Positions 7,688 to 16,806 of a stretch of 64,000 nucleotides of DNA are shown here, in pieces. Under the pieces are notes generated by a model. That model was not told the origin of the DNA, searched no databases, and saw nothing but the letters and a program-made list of their open reading frames with translations. A program made the position numbers and the translations under genes. Each line of letters starts with the position of its first letter. The first letter of the stretch is position 1. The stretch is taken from NCBI RefSeq assembly GCF_023101345.1, contig NZ_CP095848.1:3064001-3128000 (forward strand), written 5' to 3'. Source of the DNA: Hymenobacter sublimis. GTDB lineage: Bacteria; Bacteroidota; Bacteroidia; Cytophagales; Hymenobacteraceae.

Positions 7688-10600
7688 GTGCCTCGTTTTC
7701 TGTCCGTAACGCTCAAGGTTCTGTTTGCCCTGCTCCTGCTGGTTCTGCTGGCGGTGGTGGGTGCGCTGGTGGCCTTGCGCGTGCCTAGCGTACAAACCAA
7801 CCTGGCCAAGCGGGCCGCCAGCATCCTCACCGACAAGCTCGGGCAGCAGGTAATCGTGGGCCGGGTAGATGTGCGCCCGTTCTCGCGGGTGCTGCTGGAA
7901 GGCGTGCGGGTGCTGGATAGGCGCGGCAATGAGCTGTTTAACATTGGCCGGGCCGACGCGGACATTCGCCTGTTTACCGTCTTCGACCCCAGCCACTTAC
8001 ACGTGGGCAAGCTCACGCTGGAGGAGCCGCGCTTTAACCTGATTACCTACAAAGACCAGCCCGACTCCACTACCCTTACCCAATTCATTAGCTCCATCAA
8101 GCGCCTGCTGGGCCCGCCGGATACCACCAAGGTCAGCAAGCCCTTCGATTTCAAGATTGAGGCCATTGGCCTGCGTAACGGCCGCTTCGTGCTGGAGCGC
8201 CAGGATGTACCGCGCATCCCGGAGTACGGCCGCACCATGGACTACGCCCATATGCAGCTGGACAGCATCTACGCCGATGCCGACCAGCTTTGGTTTAAGG
8301 GTGACACGATTCACGCCAACATCCGGGGCCTGCGCACCGTGGACACGCCCTCCGGCACCCGCCTGCGCGAGCTGACCTCGAACATGACCTACGCGGGCAA
8401 GTTCTGGGAGTTCGACAAGCTGATGTTGCGAGTACAGAACAGCCAACTCCACGACTACATCCGCTTCGAGTACGACCATTTCCTCAACTTCACGGACTTC
8501 AACGACTCGGTAAAGGTTATTGCCCGCCTGCAGCCCAGCCGCGTTTATTCCGACGACATTGCCAAGTTCGCGCCCCAGCCCTTCATGCGCGACCTGAAGG
8601 AAACTGTGCTGATTTCGGGGCAGGCCAAGGGCTATGTGCGCAACTTCACCACCAAAAACCTCGACATCCAATACGGGCGCAATTCCCGGGTGAAGGGCGA
8701 CATTAACGTGGAAGGGCTGCCGAATTTCAAGGAGAGCTTCATAGAAATGCGCCTGCAGCCTTCCGTGGTCGATGGCCGTGACATTCGGCGCTACATTCCG
8801 GCCTCGGGCTGGCCCTACGTGCAGCGCCTGGGCACGGTGCGGCTGAAAGGTCAGTTCCTGGGTTTCTACAACGACTTCGTGGCCAACGGCTCCTTCCAAA
8901 CGGCCCTGGGCTCAGTGGTATCCGACGTGAACCTGAAGTTCAAGGACGACCCGCGCTTCTCCAGCTACGAGGGCCAGGTGCGCACGACCGGTTTCCAGCT
9001 GGGCAAGCTGCTGGGCAACGAAAGCATGGTGCGCGACATCACCATGAACGGCAAGGTAGCCGGCGTAGGCTTTGATGCGCGCACGGCCCGCCTCACGGCC
9101 AATGCCACCGTGCAAAGCATCTGGCTGAACGGCTACCGCTACCGCAACATCACCACCAACGGCAAGTTCAGCCGGGAGTCGTTCACGGGCCAGGTGGCCG
9201 CCAACGACCCCAGCTTGCAGTTTGACGCCGACGGAACCATTGACCTCAACAAGGCTCGCCAGGCCTTCGACCTGCGGGCCCGGGTGCGCCGCGCCGATTT
9301 GCGGGCCCTGGGCCTGACCAAGCAAAGCGTGACCATAGCCACTACCGCCGACGTGAAGTTTCAGGGCCTGAAGCTGGACAACCTGCTGGGCTACGCGCGG
9401 TTGCGCAATTCGCGCCTGAGCTACGCCGGCCGCACTGTACCCGTGGATACCCTCGACATCATCAGCCGCTACGGGAATGGGCAGCGGCTGCTTACGGTGC
9501 GCTCTGAAGTGCTGAACCTGGATTTGGCCGGCAACTTCACGCCTACCACGGTCATTCGCGACGTAACCACGCTGGTAGCGGAGTATAAGCTCAACTTCCG
9601 GAGCAACGACGCCGACATTGCCGCCTACTACCGCCGCAAACGCCAGCGTCCTCTTCCCGACTACCAGATTGCCCTGAACCTGTACCTGAAGCGCCCGAAC
9701 CCGGTGCTGCGCCTGTTCATGCCTCAGCTGTCTATCTCGGATTCAACCCGCATCGATGGGTCCTTCCGCAACGGGCAGACGTCTATTTTCCAGCTCGGGG
9801 GCCACGTGGATCAGTTCCGCTACGACAGCCTGCAGCTCACGGACAGCGACTTCGAACTCAACACGTCCAAGCTACCCTACCAGCCCGAGGTACTGGCCCA
9901 GGCCAACATCACCTCCGCCCGGCAGCGGGTGCCGGGGTTGGGCGCTACCGAGAAGTTCTACGTGGAGGGCGTCTGGGACCAGGAACGGATCAACTTTTCT
10001 ACCTCCCTGGCCCAAACTGGTACCACCAACAAAGCCCAGATTAACGGGGCGCTGGCCTTCCTGGAAGATGCCGTCAAGATTACTTTCCGGCAATCGGGGG
10101 TGAATGTGCTGGGCAAGGAATGGACCATTGCGCCGGATAACTCCCTGCTGATTTCGGGGGGCGGCAAGGAGTTCGACTTTCAGAACGTGACTCTGAGTAA
10201 CGGCAGCCAGAGCATCAGCGCCCAGGGTTTCCTTTCCCAAAACCCCAACAAGCCCCTGGCCCTCACGGTCAAGGACTTTGAGCTTTCTACCCTGAATGGG
10301 CTGACGGGCGGGCAGAAGTTTGCGGGCCGAGTAAATGCCCTGGGAACCATCAGCGGCGTGTACGGGCCGCTGGTTATCAATTCCTCGCTCAAGGTTGACT
10401 CCCTGCACATGGATAACGTGCTCATCGGCAACGTGCAGGGCCGCGGTGACTGGGACAACGGCGCCAAACGCTTGGCCGTGAACCTGGATGTGGAGCGAGA
10501 CCAGCAGCGCGCCGTTACGGTAACGGGCACCTACACGCCCAGCGCCGAAACCCAGCAGCTCAACCTGACCGGCGTACTTGATAATGCGCCGATTAAGCTG

Positions 10601-12277
10601 GCTGAGCCCTTCCTGAACACCTTGTTTCGAGACTTGCAGGGCACGGCCGTGGGCACCCTGCGCCTGACCGGCAAGCTCTCTGCCCCCGTGCTCACCGGCA
10701 ACCTCGACGTGACGAATGGACAGCTGACCTTTATCTACCTGGGCACCACCTACACCTTCGCCGACCGGATTCGCTTCCTGGAAGACCGGATTGCCCTGCA
10801 AAATATTGCTGTTCGTGACCCCCAGGGCAATACGGGGGTAGTAAACGGCAGCATTTTCCAACGGGGCTTTCAGGACATGCGGCTAGATTTGAATGCTTCG
10901 TTCCGCAAGCTGCAGGTGCTCAACACTACCCGCAAGGACAACGAGCTGTATTTCGGGCAGGCCTACGCTACGGGCACAGCCATCGTGCGCGGCCCCGCCG
11001 ACAACCTGTTCATAAACGTGACGGCCCGCTCGGAAGCGGGTACCCGCGTTTCCCTACCCTTTGATAACGCCGCCAAGGCCGAGCAAGCCAAGTACATCAA
11101 GTTCGTGAACCGCAACCTGTCCGACACAGCCCGTACGGCCCGGGTGGAGGTAGCCGGCACCACGGATATTTCCGGTATCCGGCTGAACATGAACTTGGAT
11201 ATTACGCCTGATGCCTACGTGGAGCTGCTGCTTGATGAAAGCACCGGCGACATTATCCGGGGTACGGCTACTGGGCAGCTGCGCCTGAACATTGATACCC
11301 GCGGCGACTTCAATATGTACGGGCAGGTAGAGATTGTGCGCGGAGCTTACAACTTCACCTTGCAAGGGCTGGTGAACAAGGAATTTGTGGTACGTCCCGG
11401 TGGTACCATTGTCTGGAACGGCGACCCGCTGGCCGGCGAAATGAACGTGACGGCCACCTACACCCAGCGTACCTCCCTGGCCCCTATTGTATTTAATACG
11501 GGCTCCACGGGCACCAACACGGTAGTGGTACCCGTAACAGCCGTAATGAACCTGACCGGGCCACTGCTGCAACCCATTATCCGGCTGAACCTGGAGTTTA
11601 ACGACATCCCTTCCTCCTTAGAAGGCGACCTAGCGCCCTTCCTCTCCGCCATTCGCAACGATGAGCAGGAGCTTAATCGCCAAGTATTCAGCCTAGTAGT
11701 ATTCCGGCAGCTGACGCCGGTGGGCTCGTTGGCCGTTACTCGGCTGGAAGGCGGCAACAATGCCTTGGGCAATAGTCTGGGCCAGATTATTTCCACCCAA
11801 CTTGGCCTGCTTACCTCCCAGATTGACCCCAACCTGGAAATTAGCTTTAACCTGAACGGTCTGACGGCCGAGGACTTGCAAGCCTTGCAGCTGCGCCTGA
11901 GCTACTCCTTTCTGAACGGCCGCCTGCGCATCACCCGCGAGGGCAGCCTAGGCGGCAACGTGGGCAATGGCGTGGCTGGGGGCGGCACTCAACCCATTGC
12001 CAACGCGCAAAGCTCCCTACTCGGCGACCTGAGCCTGGAATACTACCTGCGCCCCGACGGAAAATTCCGGGCCAAGCTGCGCTACGAAACAACCCCGCGC
12101 GACTTAACCGGCCTCAGCCAAGCTAATCAGGCCCGCGCTGGCGTCTCGCTGCTACACACCGAGCAATTCGACTCGTTCCGGGAGCTGGTGGCCCGCAAGC
12201 GCCTGCGCCGCCGCGACCAGAACGCCCGCAAAGCCCGCGAATTACAAATCGACGACGACCCCCGAACGGCTATGTAA
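7688..12277 (+). CDS. tamB: TamB family inner-membrane/periplasmic protein (DUF490)
   Basis: This is a TamB-type (AsmA-like, DUF490) protein of about 1529 residues from the GTG at 7688. It should span the periplasm and help insert outer-membrane proteins or move lipids between the membranes. One N-terminal helix (VLFALLLLVLLAVVGALVAL) anchors it. The bulk is repetitive beta structure with motifs such as GLRNGRFVLERQD and GNLDVTNGQLTFIYLGTTYTF. The C-terminal domain around GQVEIVRGAYNFTLQGLVNK and the LSYSFLNGRLRITREG block are typical of DUF490. ATG at 7598 is in frame but lies before the likely promoter. Its stop is followed after 2 nt by an imperfect palindrome and then ftsX. No BamA/TamA partner is next to it. 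Confidence 0.9.
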   Translation: MPRFLSVTLKVLFALLLLVLLAVVGALVALRVPSVQTNLAKRAASILTDKLGQQVIVGRVDVRPFSRVLLEGVRVLDRRGNELFNIGRADADIRLFTVFDPSHLHVGKLTLEEPRFNLITYKDQPDSTTLTQFISSIKRLLGPPDTTKVSKPFDFKIEAIGLRNGRFVLERQDVPRIPEYGRTMDYAHMQLDSIYADADQLWFKGDTIHANIRGLRTVDTPSGTRLRELTSNMTYAGKFWEFDKLMLRVQNSQLHDYIRFEYDHFLNFTDFNDSVKVIARLQPSRVYSDDIAKFAPQPFMRDLKETVLISGQAKGYVRNFTTKNLDIQYGRNSRVKGDINVEGLPNFKESFIEMRLQPSVVDGRDIRRYIPASGWPYVQRLGTVRLKGQFLGFYNDFVANGSFQTALGSVVSDVNLKFKDDPRFSSYEGQVRTTGFQLGKLLGNESMVRDITMNGKVAGVGFDARTARLTANATVQSIWLNGYRYRNITTNGKFSRESFTGQVAANDPSLQFDADGTIDLNKARQAFDLRARVRRADLRALGLTKQSVTIATTADVKFQGLKLDNLLGYARLRNSRLSYAGRTVPVDTLDIISRYGNGQRLLTVRSEVLNLDLAGNFTPTTVIRDVTTLVAEYKLNFRSNDADIAAYYRRKRQRPLPDYQIALNLYLKRPNPVLRLFMPQLSISDSTRIDGSFRNGQTSIFQLGGHVDQFRYDSLQLTDSDFELNTSKLPYQPEVLAQANITSARQRVPGLGATEKFYVEGVWDQERINFSTSLAQTGTTNKAQINGALAFLEDAVKITFRQSGVNVLGKEWTIAPDNSLLISGGGKEFDFQNVTLSNGSQSISAQGFLSQNPNKPLALTVKDFELSTLNGLTGGQKFAGRVNALGTISGVYGPLVINSSLKVDSLHMDNVLIGNVQGRGDWDNGAKRLAVNLDVERDQQRAVTVTGTYTPSAETQQLNLTGVLDNAPIKLAEPFLNTLFRDLQGTAVGTLRLTGKLSAPVLTGNLDVTNGQLTFIYLGTTYTFADRIRFLEDRIALQNIAVRDPQGNTGVVNGSIFQRGFQDMRLDLNASFRKLQVLNTTRKDNELYFGQAYATGTAIVRGPADNLFINVTARSEAGTRVSLPFDNAAKAEQAKYIKFVNRNLSDTARTARVEVAGTTDISGIRLNMNLDITPDAYVELLLDESTGDIIRGTATGQLRLNIDTRGDFNMYGQVEIVRGAYNFTLQGLVNKEFVVRPGGTIVWNGDPLAGEMNVTATYTQRTSLAPIVFNTGSTGTNTVVVPVTAVMNLTGPLLQPIIRLNLEFNDIPSSLEGDLAPFLSAIRNDEQELNRQVFSLVVFRQLTPVGSLAVTRLEGGNNALGNSLGQIISTQLGLLTSQIDPNLEISFNLNGLTAEDLQALQLRLSYSFLNGRLRITREGSLGGNVGNGVAGGGTQPIANAQSSLLGDLSLEYYLRPDGKFRAKLRYETTPRDLTGLSQANQARAGVSLLHTEQFDSFRELVARKRLRRRDQNARKARELQIDDDPRTAM

Positions 12278-12279
12278 AG

Positions 12280-12360
12280 GTGAAATTATGAAGGGTGAAG
12301 TTGTGAAATACACAAGGCACTCTTCACACATTTTCACAACTTCACCCTTCACCATTTCAC
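12280..12360 (+). repeat. GGTGAA-type palindrome between tamB and ftsX
   Basis: Arms 12280-12308 and 12332-12360 match as inverted copies over 29 nt with three differences, around a 23-nt loop. The arms consist of near-repeats of GTGAAnTnGTGAAG. It starts two bases after the tamB stop codon and ends 8 nt before the ftsX ATG, filling the entire gap. It could act as a terminator or processing site. Confidence 0.8.
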
Positions 12361-12368
12361 TCTTATCC

Positions 12369-13256
12369 ATGAACCGACCAACCCGCAAGAAGAAGCTGGG
12401 CAGCTACCCGCACACGATGGTGGTGTTCAGCATCACGCTGGCCCTGCTGGTGATTGGCTTGTTCGGGCTGCTGCTGATTCATGCCCACAAGATTTCGACC
12501 CTGGTAAAAGAGAACCTGGAAATGCAGGTGTACTTGGAGCGCGGCCTGCCCGAAACCCAGCTACTACGCCTCCAGCAGGACCTCTCCCGCAAGCCCTACG
12601 TGGCCGTGAAAGCCCGCCAACCCCAGGTGCGCTTCCTCTCCAAGGAAGAAGGCGCCAAGCAGCTTATCGACCAGACCGGCGAGGATTTCCAGCAGTTTCT
12701 CGGCGACAATCCTTTGCGCGACGCCTACCTGCTGAAAATCAACGCCGATTACGCCGATGCCCAAAACCTGGCCCGCATCAAGCAGGAGCTGAAGCAAGAG
12801 CCGGGCGTGTTCGAGGTGGAGTACGTGGAAAGCCTGATTACCTCCGTCAACAAAAACTTGCGCAACGTGAGCTTGGTGCTGCTCGGCTTTGCGGCAGTAC
12901 TGACGTTTGTGGTGGTGGTCCTTATCAACAATACCATCAAGCTGGCCCTGTTCTCCCAGCGCTTTCTGATTCGGAGCATGCAACTAGTGGGGGCTACCTC
13001 TTCCTTTATTCAGTGGCCTTTTCTGCGGCGGGCGGTGTGGCAGGGTTTGGTAAGTGGCGTGCTGGCCGGGCTGCTGTTACTGGCTCTGCTGCAGTACGCC
13101 TACCTGCAACTGGAGGAACTACGTCTCTTCCGCGACGAGCAGCTGATTGGGGTTCTGGTGGCGGCGCTTATTGTGCTAGGCATGGGCATCGGCTTCCTTA
13201 GTTCCTGGCGCGCCGTGCGCAAGTACACCAGCATGTCGCTCGATGAATTGTATTAA
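12369..13256 (+). CDS. ftsX: Cell division protein FtsX
   Basis: FtsX is the membrane half of the FtsEX ABC-like complex that controls septal peptidoglycan hydrolases. The protein has 295 residues from the ATG at 12369 (MNRPTRKKKLGSYPHTMVVF). A basic cytoplasmic N-terminus leads to TM1 (about 16-38). A large periplasmic domain (about 39-160) contains the QVYLERG and FLSKEEGAKQL segments. Three more helices follow at about 167-190, 215-245 and 260-285, ending KYTSMSLDELY. The frame is open to 12288, but those codons lie in a palindrome. No ftsE is present in the window. The downstream order of DUF3098 and uppP is a familiar Bacteroidota arrangement. Confidence 0.93.
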   Translation: MNRPTRKKKLGSYPHTMVVFSITLALLVIGLFGLLLIHAHKISTLVKENLEMQVYLERGLPETQLLRLQQDLSRKPYVAVKARQPQVRFLSKEEGAKQLIDQTGEDFQQFLGDNPLRDAYLLKINADYADAQNLARIKQELKQEPGVFEVEYVESLITSVNKNLRNVSLVLLGFAAVLTFVVVVLINNTIKLALFSQRFLIRSMQLVGATSSFIQWPFLRRAVWQGLVSGVLAGLLLLALLQYAYLQLEELRLFRDEQLIGVLVAALIVLGMGIGFLSSWRAVRKYTSMSLDELY

Positions 13257-13385
13257 AGGTGAGGTGGTAAGCTGGTGCGTTAGCCGTTACAACAAGACCG
13301 TCATCTTGAGCTTAGCAAAGGATAACAGGCGGTTGTAGCTCACTCACTCATTCATCACCTCACAATCACTATTTCGCCACCTCAC
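13257..13385. repeat. Composite palindromic region before DUF3098
   Basis: The gap starts with AGGTGAGGTGGTAAGCTGG directly after the ftsX stop codon and ends with degenerate inverted copies of GTGAGGTGG up to 13385. Between them, 13299-13323 (CGTCATCTTGAGCTTAGC and following AAAGGAT) is a single half-element of the other repeat family. So a unit of one family sits inside a palindrome of the other. Confidence 0.6.
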
Positions 13386-13391
13386 ATTCCC

Positions 13392-13399
13392 TACCTTTG
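13392..13399 (+). promoter_or_regulatory. -7 box immediately before the DUF3098 start
   Basis: TACCTTTG is an exact TAnnTTTG match ending only 4 nt before the ATG at 13404. If used, the transcript would start at or near the start codon and be leaderless or nearly so. Confidence 0.45.
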
Positions 13400-13403
13400 C
13401 CCT

Positions 13404-13730
13404 ATGGAACCGAACACAACCCCTCGCTTTGCCTTCGGGCCGCGCAACTACCGGCTGATGTTTATTGGCCTGGCTGTGCTGGCTGCGGGCTTTATCACGA
13501 TGATGCTGGACTCGGAAGATTACGGCGAAGGGTTTCTGGGCATTACGCTGGGTCCCATTCTGCTGGCCATCGGCTTCGTGATTGAGTTCTGGGCCATCAT
13601 GACCCGCCCCGGCACTACGGCTCCAACGGCTCTGGACCCCACTACCACCACTACCGTCCCTTCCCAGCCCGTACCGGCCGCGCCGGTAGCGCCCACGGTG
13701 CCTCCGCAAGCTCCTAGCTATAAGCGTTAA
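13404..13730 (+). CDS. DUF3098 membrane protein
   Basis: The 108-residue protein has two predicted transmembrane helices (about 18-36 and 45-67) separated by an acidic loop, DSEDYGEGF. A disordered Thr/Pro/Val-rich cytoplasmic or periplasmic tail follows. The N-terminal FAFGPRNYRLMFIGLAVLAAG segment is characteristic of DUF3098, a Bacteroidota family found next to ftsX and uppP. The function is unknown; the context suggests the cell envelope or division. The ATG at 13404 is preceded almost immediately by a -7 box. Confidence 0.88.
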   Translation: MEPNTTPRFAFGPRNYRLMFIGLAVLAAGFITMMLDSEDYGEGFLGITLGPILLAIGFVIEFWAIMTRPGTTAPTALDPTTTTTVPSQPVPAAPVAPTVPPQAPSYKR

Positions 13731-13838
13731 TTTCTGAGGACGTAGGGCTTAGGGCCTGCGTGTCGTGCAATAAAATTGCATTGGACAGCACACGCCAGCC
13801 CCCAAGCCCCACGTCGCCTTGATCCTAATCTCCTGACT

Positions 13839-14627
13839 ATGTCGTACTGGCACGCCCTGCTGCTAGCTATTGTGGAAGGTCTGACCGAGTTTCTACCCGT
13901 TTCCAGCACGGGGCACATGATTATCGTCGCCAACCTGCTCGGCATCGGACAGCTGTCTTTCACCGATACCTTTATTACGTCCATCCAGTTTGGTGCTATT
14001 CTCTCGGTAGTGGTGCTTTACTGGCGGCGTTTTCTGCAGAGCCTTGACTTCTACTTGAAGTTGGCGGCGGCCTTCATTCCCTTTGGCATCCTGGGGTTTC
14101 TGCTAAAAGATGTCATTGAGGCACTCCTGAAGAACGTAGCGGTAGTAGCCTGGTCTCTGGTGCTGGGCGGCGTGGTGCTCCTCTTCATTGACCGGCTTTT
14201 CACCGGGGAGCGGAAGCAGGTTACTACGCCCAGTTTTGCCCAGGCCGTACGTATTGGTTTGTTCCAGTGTATTGCTCTGATTCCGGGTGTTTCGCGCTCC
14301 GCCGCTACTATTGTGGGCGGTCTGGCCCAGGGTTTTGACCGGCGTTCAGCCGCCGATTTCTCCTTTCTGCTGGCCGTACCCACCATGTTTGTCATCACGG
14401 CCTATCAGCTCTACAAAACCTTCAAAATAGCTGCTCCGGGCGCTCAAGACATTAAAGTGTTGCTTTTTGGCAACGTCGTGGCCTTCATCGTGGCCCTACT
14501 GGCCGTTAAGTCCTTCGTCGATTTTGTGTCGCGCTTTGGGTTTCGGGCCTTTGGCCTGTACCGCATTGTAGTAGGAGTTATCATTCTGGTGATGCTGGCG
14601 CTGGGCATTCCGCTTCAAATCATTTAG
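13839..14627 (+). CDS. uppP: Undecaprenyl-diphosphatase UppP/BacA
   Basis: UppP removes a phosphate from undecaprenyl diphosphate so that the lipid carrier for peptidoglycan and polysaccharide can be reused. The 262-residue protein begins MSYWHALLLAIVEGLTEF. It shows both catalytic regions: EGLTEFLPVSSTGH (Glu13, Glu17, Ser22-Ser23, His26) and PGVSRSAATIVGG. About eight hydrophobic helices cover the rest. The upstream in-frame ATG at 13776 would add 21 polar residues without family similarity, so 13839 is preferred. It follows DUF3098 by about 110 nt and is followed by a palindromic repeat and truB. Confidence 0.96.
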   Translation: MSYWHALLLAIVEGLTEFLPVSSTGHMIIVANLLGIGQLSFTDTFITSIQFGAILSVVVLYWRRFLQSLDFYLKLAAAFIPFGILGFLLKDVIEALLKNVAVVAWSLVLGGVVLLFIDRLFTGERKQVTTPSFAQAVRIGLFQCIALIPGVSRSAATIVGGLAQGFDRRSAADFSFLLAVPTMFVITAYQLYKTFKIAAPGAQDIKVLLFGNVVAFIVALLAVKSFVDFVSRFGFRAFGLYRIVVGVIILVMLALGIPLQII

Positions 14628-14638
14628 GCACGTTGTAT

Positions 14639-14715
14639 TGTCCTTCCGACGCCGGAGGAAGCTGAGTTACTAAGTTCAACGGCTTAACCCAGCTTCTGCC
14701 GGCGTCGACGGGACA
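14639..14715. repeat. Interspersed palindrome, GTCCTTCCGACGC type
   Basis: Arms 14639-14669 and 14685-14715 pair as inverted copies with 25 of 31 positions identical. The left arm begins TGTCCTTCCGACGCCGGAGG, nearly the same as the repeat at 6248. It fills most of the gap between uppP and truB. Confidence 0.75.
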
Positions 14716-14766
14716 GGTCGCCGCTTGTTAAAGGGTAGTTGGCCGAGCCCCTACCCCCTTTCGCTT

Positions 14767-15627
14767 ATGGAACACCCCGAACACTCCTCTGCGCCGTTGC
14801 CCGCCGATGCCGCAGCTACCGCGCCGCCCGCTACCCCGCTGCCGGCTTTCGACTTTGAAGCCGGCGAAGTGCTCCTGGTGGACAAGCCCCTGACGTGGTC
14901 TTCCTTTGACGTGGTGCGTAAGGTCAAGAACACGTTGCGCATTAAGAAAATCGGGCACGCGGGCACCCTTGATCCGCTGGCTACGGGCCTGCTGATTTTG
15001 TGTACGGGCAAGAAAACCAAGGAAATCGACCAAATTCAGGCCCAGGAAAAGGAGTACACCGGCACGTTCCGCCTTGGCCAAACGACTCCTAGCTTCGACC
15101 TGGAAACCCCCGTGGACCAGGAGTTGCCTTACGCGCAGCTAACCGAGGAGCAGCTCCGCGCCGCCCTGCAACCCTTTACCGGGCTGGTTGAGCAAACGCC
15201 CCCGCTCTTTTCCGCCGTGAAAGTGAACGGGGAGCGGGCGTATGAAGTAGCTCGCCGGGGTGGCGAGGCCGAAATCAAAAGCAAGCAGATTACCATTCGG
15301 GAGTTTGAGCTGACGCGCATTGCGTTGCCCGAGGTTGACTTCCGGGTGGTGTGCTCCAAGGGTACCTACATCCGCAGCATGGCCCGCGACTACGGGGCTG
15401 CCCTGGGCTGCGGTGCCCACCTAACCAAGCTGGTGCGCACCCGCATTGGGCAGTACCGGCTCTCCGACGCCCTGACCATGGAGGCCATTCAGGCCCTGCG
15501 TCCGCCGCGCCCGGCCGGAGAAACGGAGCGCCCGGAACGCCCGCGGCGGCAGCGCCAACCGGAGCGCCGGGCCGGCCTCGATTACTTTAACGCCACCCAC
15601 GGTACTCCTCCCAACGAACCCCAATAG
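14767..15627 (+). CDS. truB: tRNA pseudouridine(55) synthase TruB
   Basis: TruB converts U55 of tRNAs to pseudouridine in the T-loop. The 286-residue protein has the catalytic motif HAGTLDPLATG with Asp69. Other family blocks are VDKPLTWSSFDVVRKVK, PPLFSAVKVNGERAYEVAR and VVCSKGTYIRSMARDYG. It carries an Ala/Pro-rich N-terminal extension of about 28 residues and an Arg/Pro-rich C-terminal tail (RPERPRRQRQPERRAG), neither needed for catalysis. ATG at 14767 is chosen; the frame opens earlier at 14725 inside non-conserved sequence. ribF follows at a 65-nt distance, the common truB-ribF pairing. Confidence 0.96.
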   Translation: MEHPEHSSAPLPADAAATAPPATPLPAFDFEAGEVLLVDKPLTWSSFDVVRKVKNTLRIKKIGHAGTLDPLATGLLILCTGKKTKEIDQIQAQEKEYTGTFRLGQTTPSFDLETPVDQELPYAQLTEEQLRAALQPFTGLVEQTPPLFSAVKVNGERAYEVARRGGEAEIKSKQITIREFELTRIALPEVDFRVVCSKGTYIRSMARDYGAALGCGAHLTKLVRTRIGQYRLSDALTMEAIQALRPPRPAGETERPERPRRQRQPERRAGLDYFNATHGTPPNEPQ

Positions 15628-15692
15628 GTTCTAGCCAGTACACTCTAGCACAGTAGGGCTCTCCCACTCACTCTTTCACTACTTCACCGCTG

Positions 15693-16637
15693 ATGCACGT
15701 CATTCAGGACCCCACGCAGTTTCCGCACCTTGGCAATGCCGTGGTTACCAGCGGCACCTTCGACGGGGTTCATGTGGGGCACCAGCAGATTTTGCGGCGC
15801 CTGCGCGAGGTGGGGCAGCACACGGGCGGCCCCACGGTAGTTATTACTTACTGGCCCCATCCCCGGCTGGTGCTGGCTCCGCCGCCTACCCACCCCGAGC
15901 CTCTGGACCTGTACCTGCTCAATACCCTGGAGGAGCGCAGTGCCAAGCTATCCGAATTAGGCGTCGACTACCTCTTGATTGTTCCTTTCACTCGCGAGTT
16001 TGCCGCCTGGACCTCCGAGGAATACATTCAGAACATTCTGCTGCGCACGGTGGGCACCCGCACCTTAGTTATTGGTTACGACCACCGCTTCGGTAAAAAC
16101 CGGGAGGGCGGCTTTGAGTACCTGAGCCAGCACTCGGGCCGCTACGGCATGAGCGTAGAGGAGATTCCGCGCGAGGATGTGGACGCCGTGGGCGTGAGCA
16201 GCACCCGCATCCGGAGGGCCCTGGAGGCCGGCGACGTGCAAACCGCCAACCGCTACCTGGGTTACAATTACCCATTCACGGGCCTAGTTGTGAAAGGCCG
16301 GCAGCTGGGCCGCACCATCGGGTGGCCGACAGCTAATATCGTTTGCCCGGAGCCCCTGAAGCTGGTTCCGGCTCGGGGCGTGTACGCCGTGCGCGCCACC
16401 ACGGCCGCGGGCGCTACCTACCCTGCCATGCTCAACATTGGCGTGCGCCCCACCGTGGCCGGTGGCCTCGACCAAACGGTAGAGGCCCACCTGCTAGGCT
16501 TTGAGGGCGACCTGTACGATCAGAGCCTAAAAGTAGAATTCGTAGCCCGCCTGCGTGATGAGCAGAAGTTCAATGGCCTTGACGCCCTGAAAGCCCAGCT
16601 AGCCCAAGATGCGGAGGCAGCTCGGGCGGCTTTGTAA
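15693..16637 (+). CDS. ribF: Bifunctional riboflavin kinase/FAD synthetase RibF
   Basis: RibF phosphorylates riboflavin to FMN and then adenylylates it to FAD. The 314-residue protein has the usual two-domain order. The N-terminal nucleotidyltransferase contains GTFDGVHVGHQ and SSTRIRRAL. The C-terminal riboflavin kinase contains GRTIGWPTANI and GVYAV. The 65-nt gap upstream is too short for an FMN riboswitch. The stop is followed by a perfect 23-bp hairpin (16686-16743), which probably ends the truB-ribF transcript. Confidence 0.96.
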   Translation: MHVIQDPTQFPHLGNAVVTSGTFDGVHVGHQQILRRLREVGQHTGGPTVVITYWPHPRLVLAPPPTHPEPLDLYLLNTLEERSAKLSELGVDYLLIVPFTREFAAWTSEEYIQNILLRTVGTRTLVIGYDHRFGKNREGGFEYLSQHSGRYGMSVEEIPREDVDAVGVSSTRIRRALEAGDVQTANRYLGYNYPFTGLVVKGRQLGRTIGWPTANIVCPEPLKLVPARGVYAVRATTAAGATYPAMLNIGVRPTVAGGLDQTVEAHLLGFEGDLYDQSLKVEFVARLRDEQKFNGLDALKAQLAQDAEAARAAL

Positions 16638-16685
16638 AGGGTGTTGAGTTGAAGCATAGTAGGTAAAGGCCACAACCTCATAATG

Positions 16686-16743
16686 GTGATAGGTAAGAAA
16701 GAACGTCACTCCCTTCGGAATGACGTTCTTTCTTACCTATCAC
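16686..16743. terminator. Perfect 23-bp hairpin after ribF
   Basis: Positions 16686-16708 and 16721-16743 are exact inverted copies around a 12-nt loop. The inner part, AACGTCA...TGACGTT, resembles the GTCATnCTGA repeat family, while the outer part reads GGTAAGAAAG. The downstream strand is pyrimidine-rich. It lies between ribF and the CoA-transferase genes. Confidence 0.75.
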
Positions 16744-16806
16744 TTCTTTACCTCCTCACCTGTTACCTCACTTCTTTATCTTGCTGCTCCAAATTCTTCC
16801 CACCCC

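Noticed and set aside
9872..10861. A 329-codon minus-strand open frame inside tamB, and similar long antisense frames in ftsX, the GNAT-nitrilase gene (19302-20291) and the outer-membrane protein gene (34218-34967)
   Set aside because: They lie wholly opposite strong genes, show no signal peptides or family motifs, and are explained by GC-rich third positions that remove stop codons from the antisense frame.
15628..15692. FMN riboswitch upstream of ribF
   Set aside because: The gap is only 65 nt and does not hold the conserved multi-helix RFN element.
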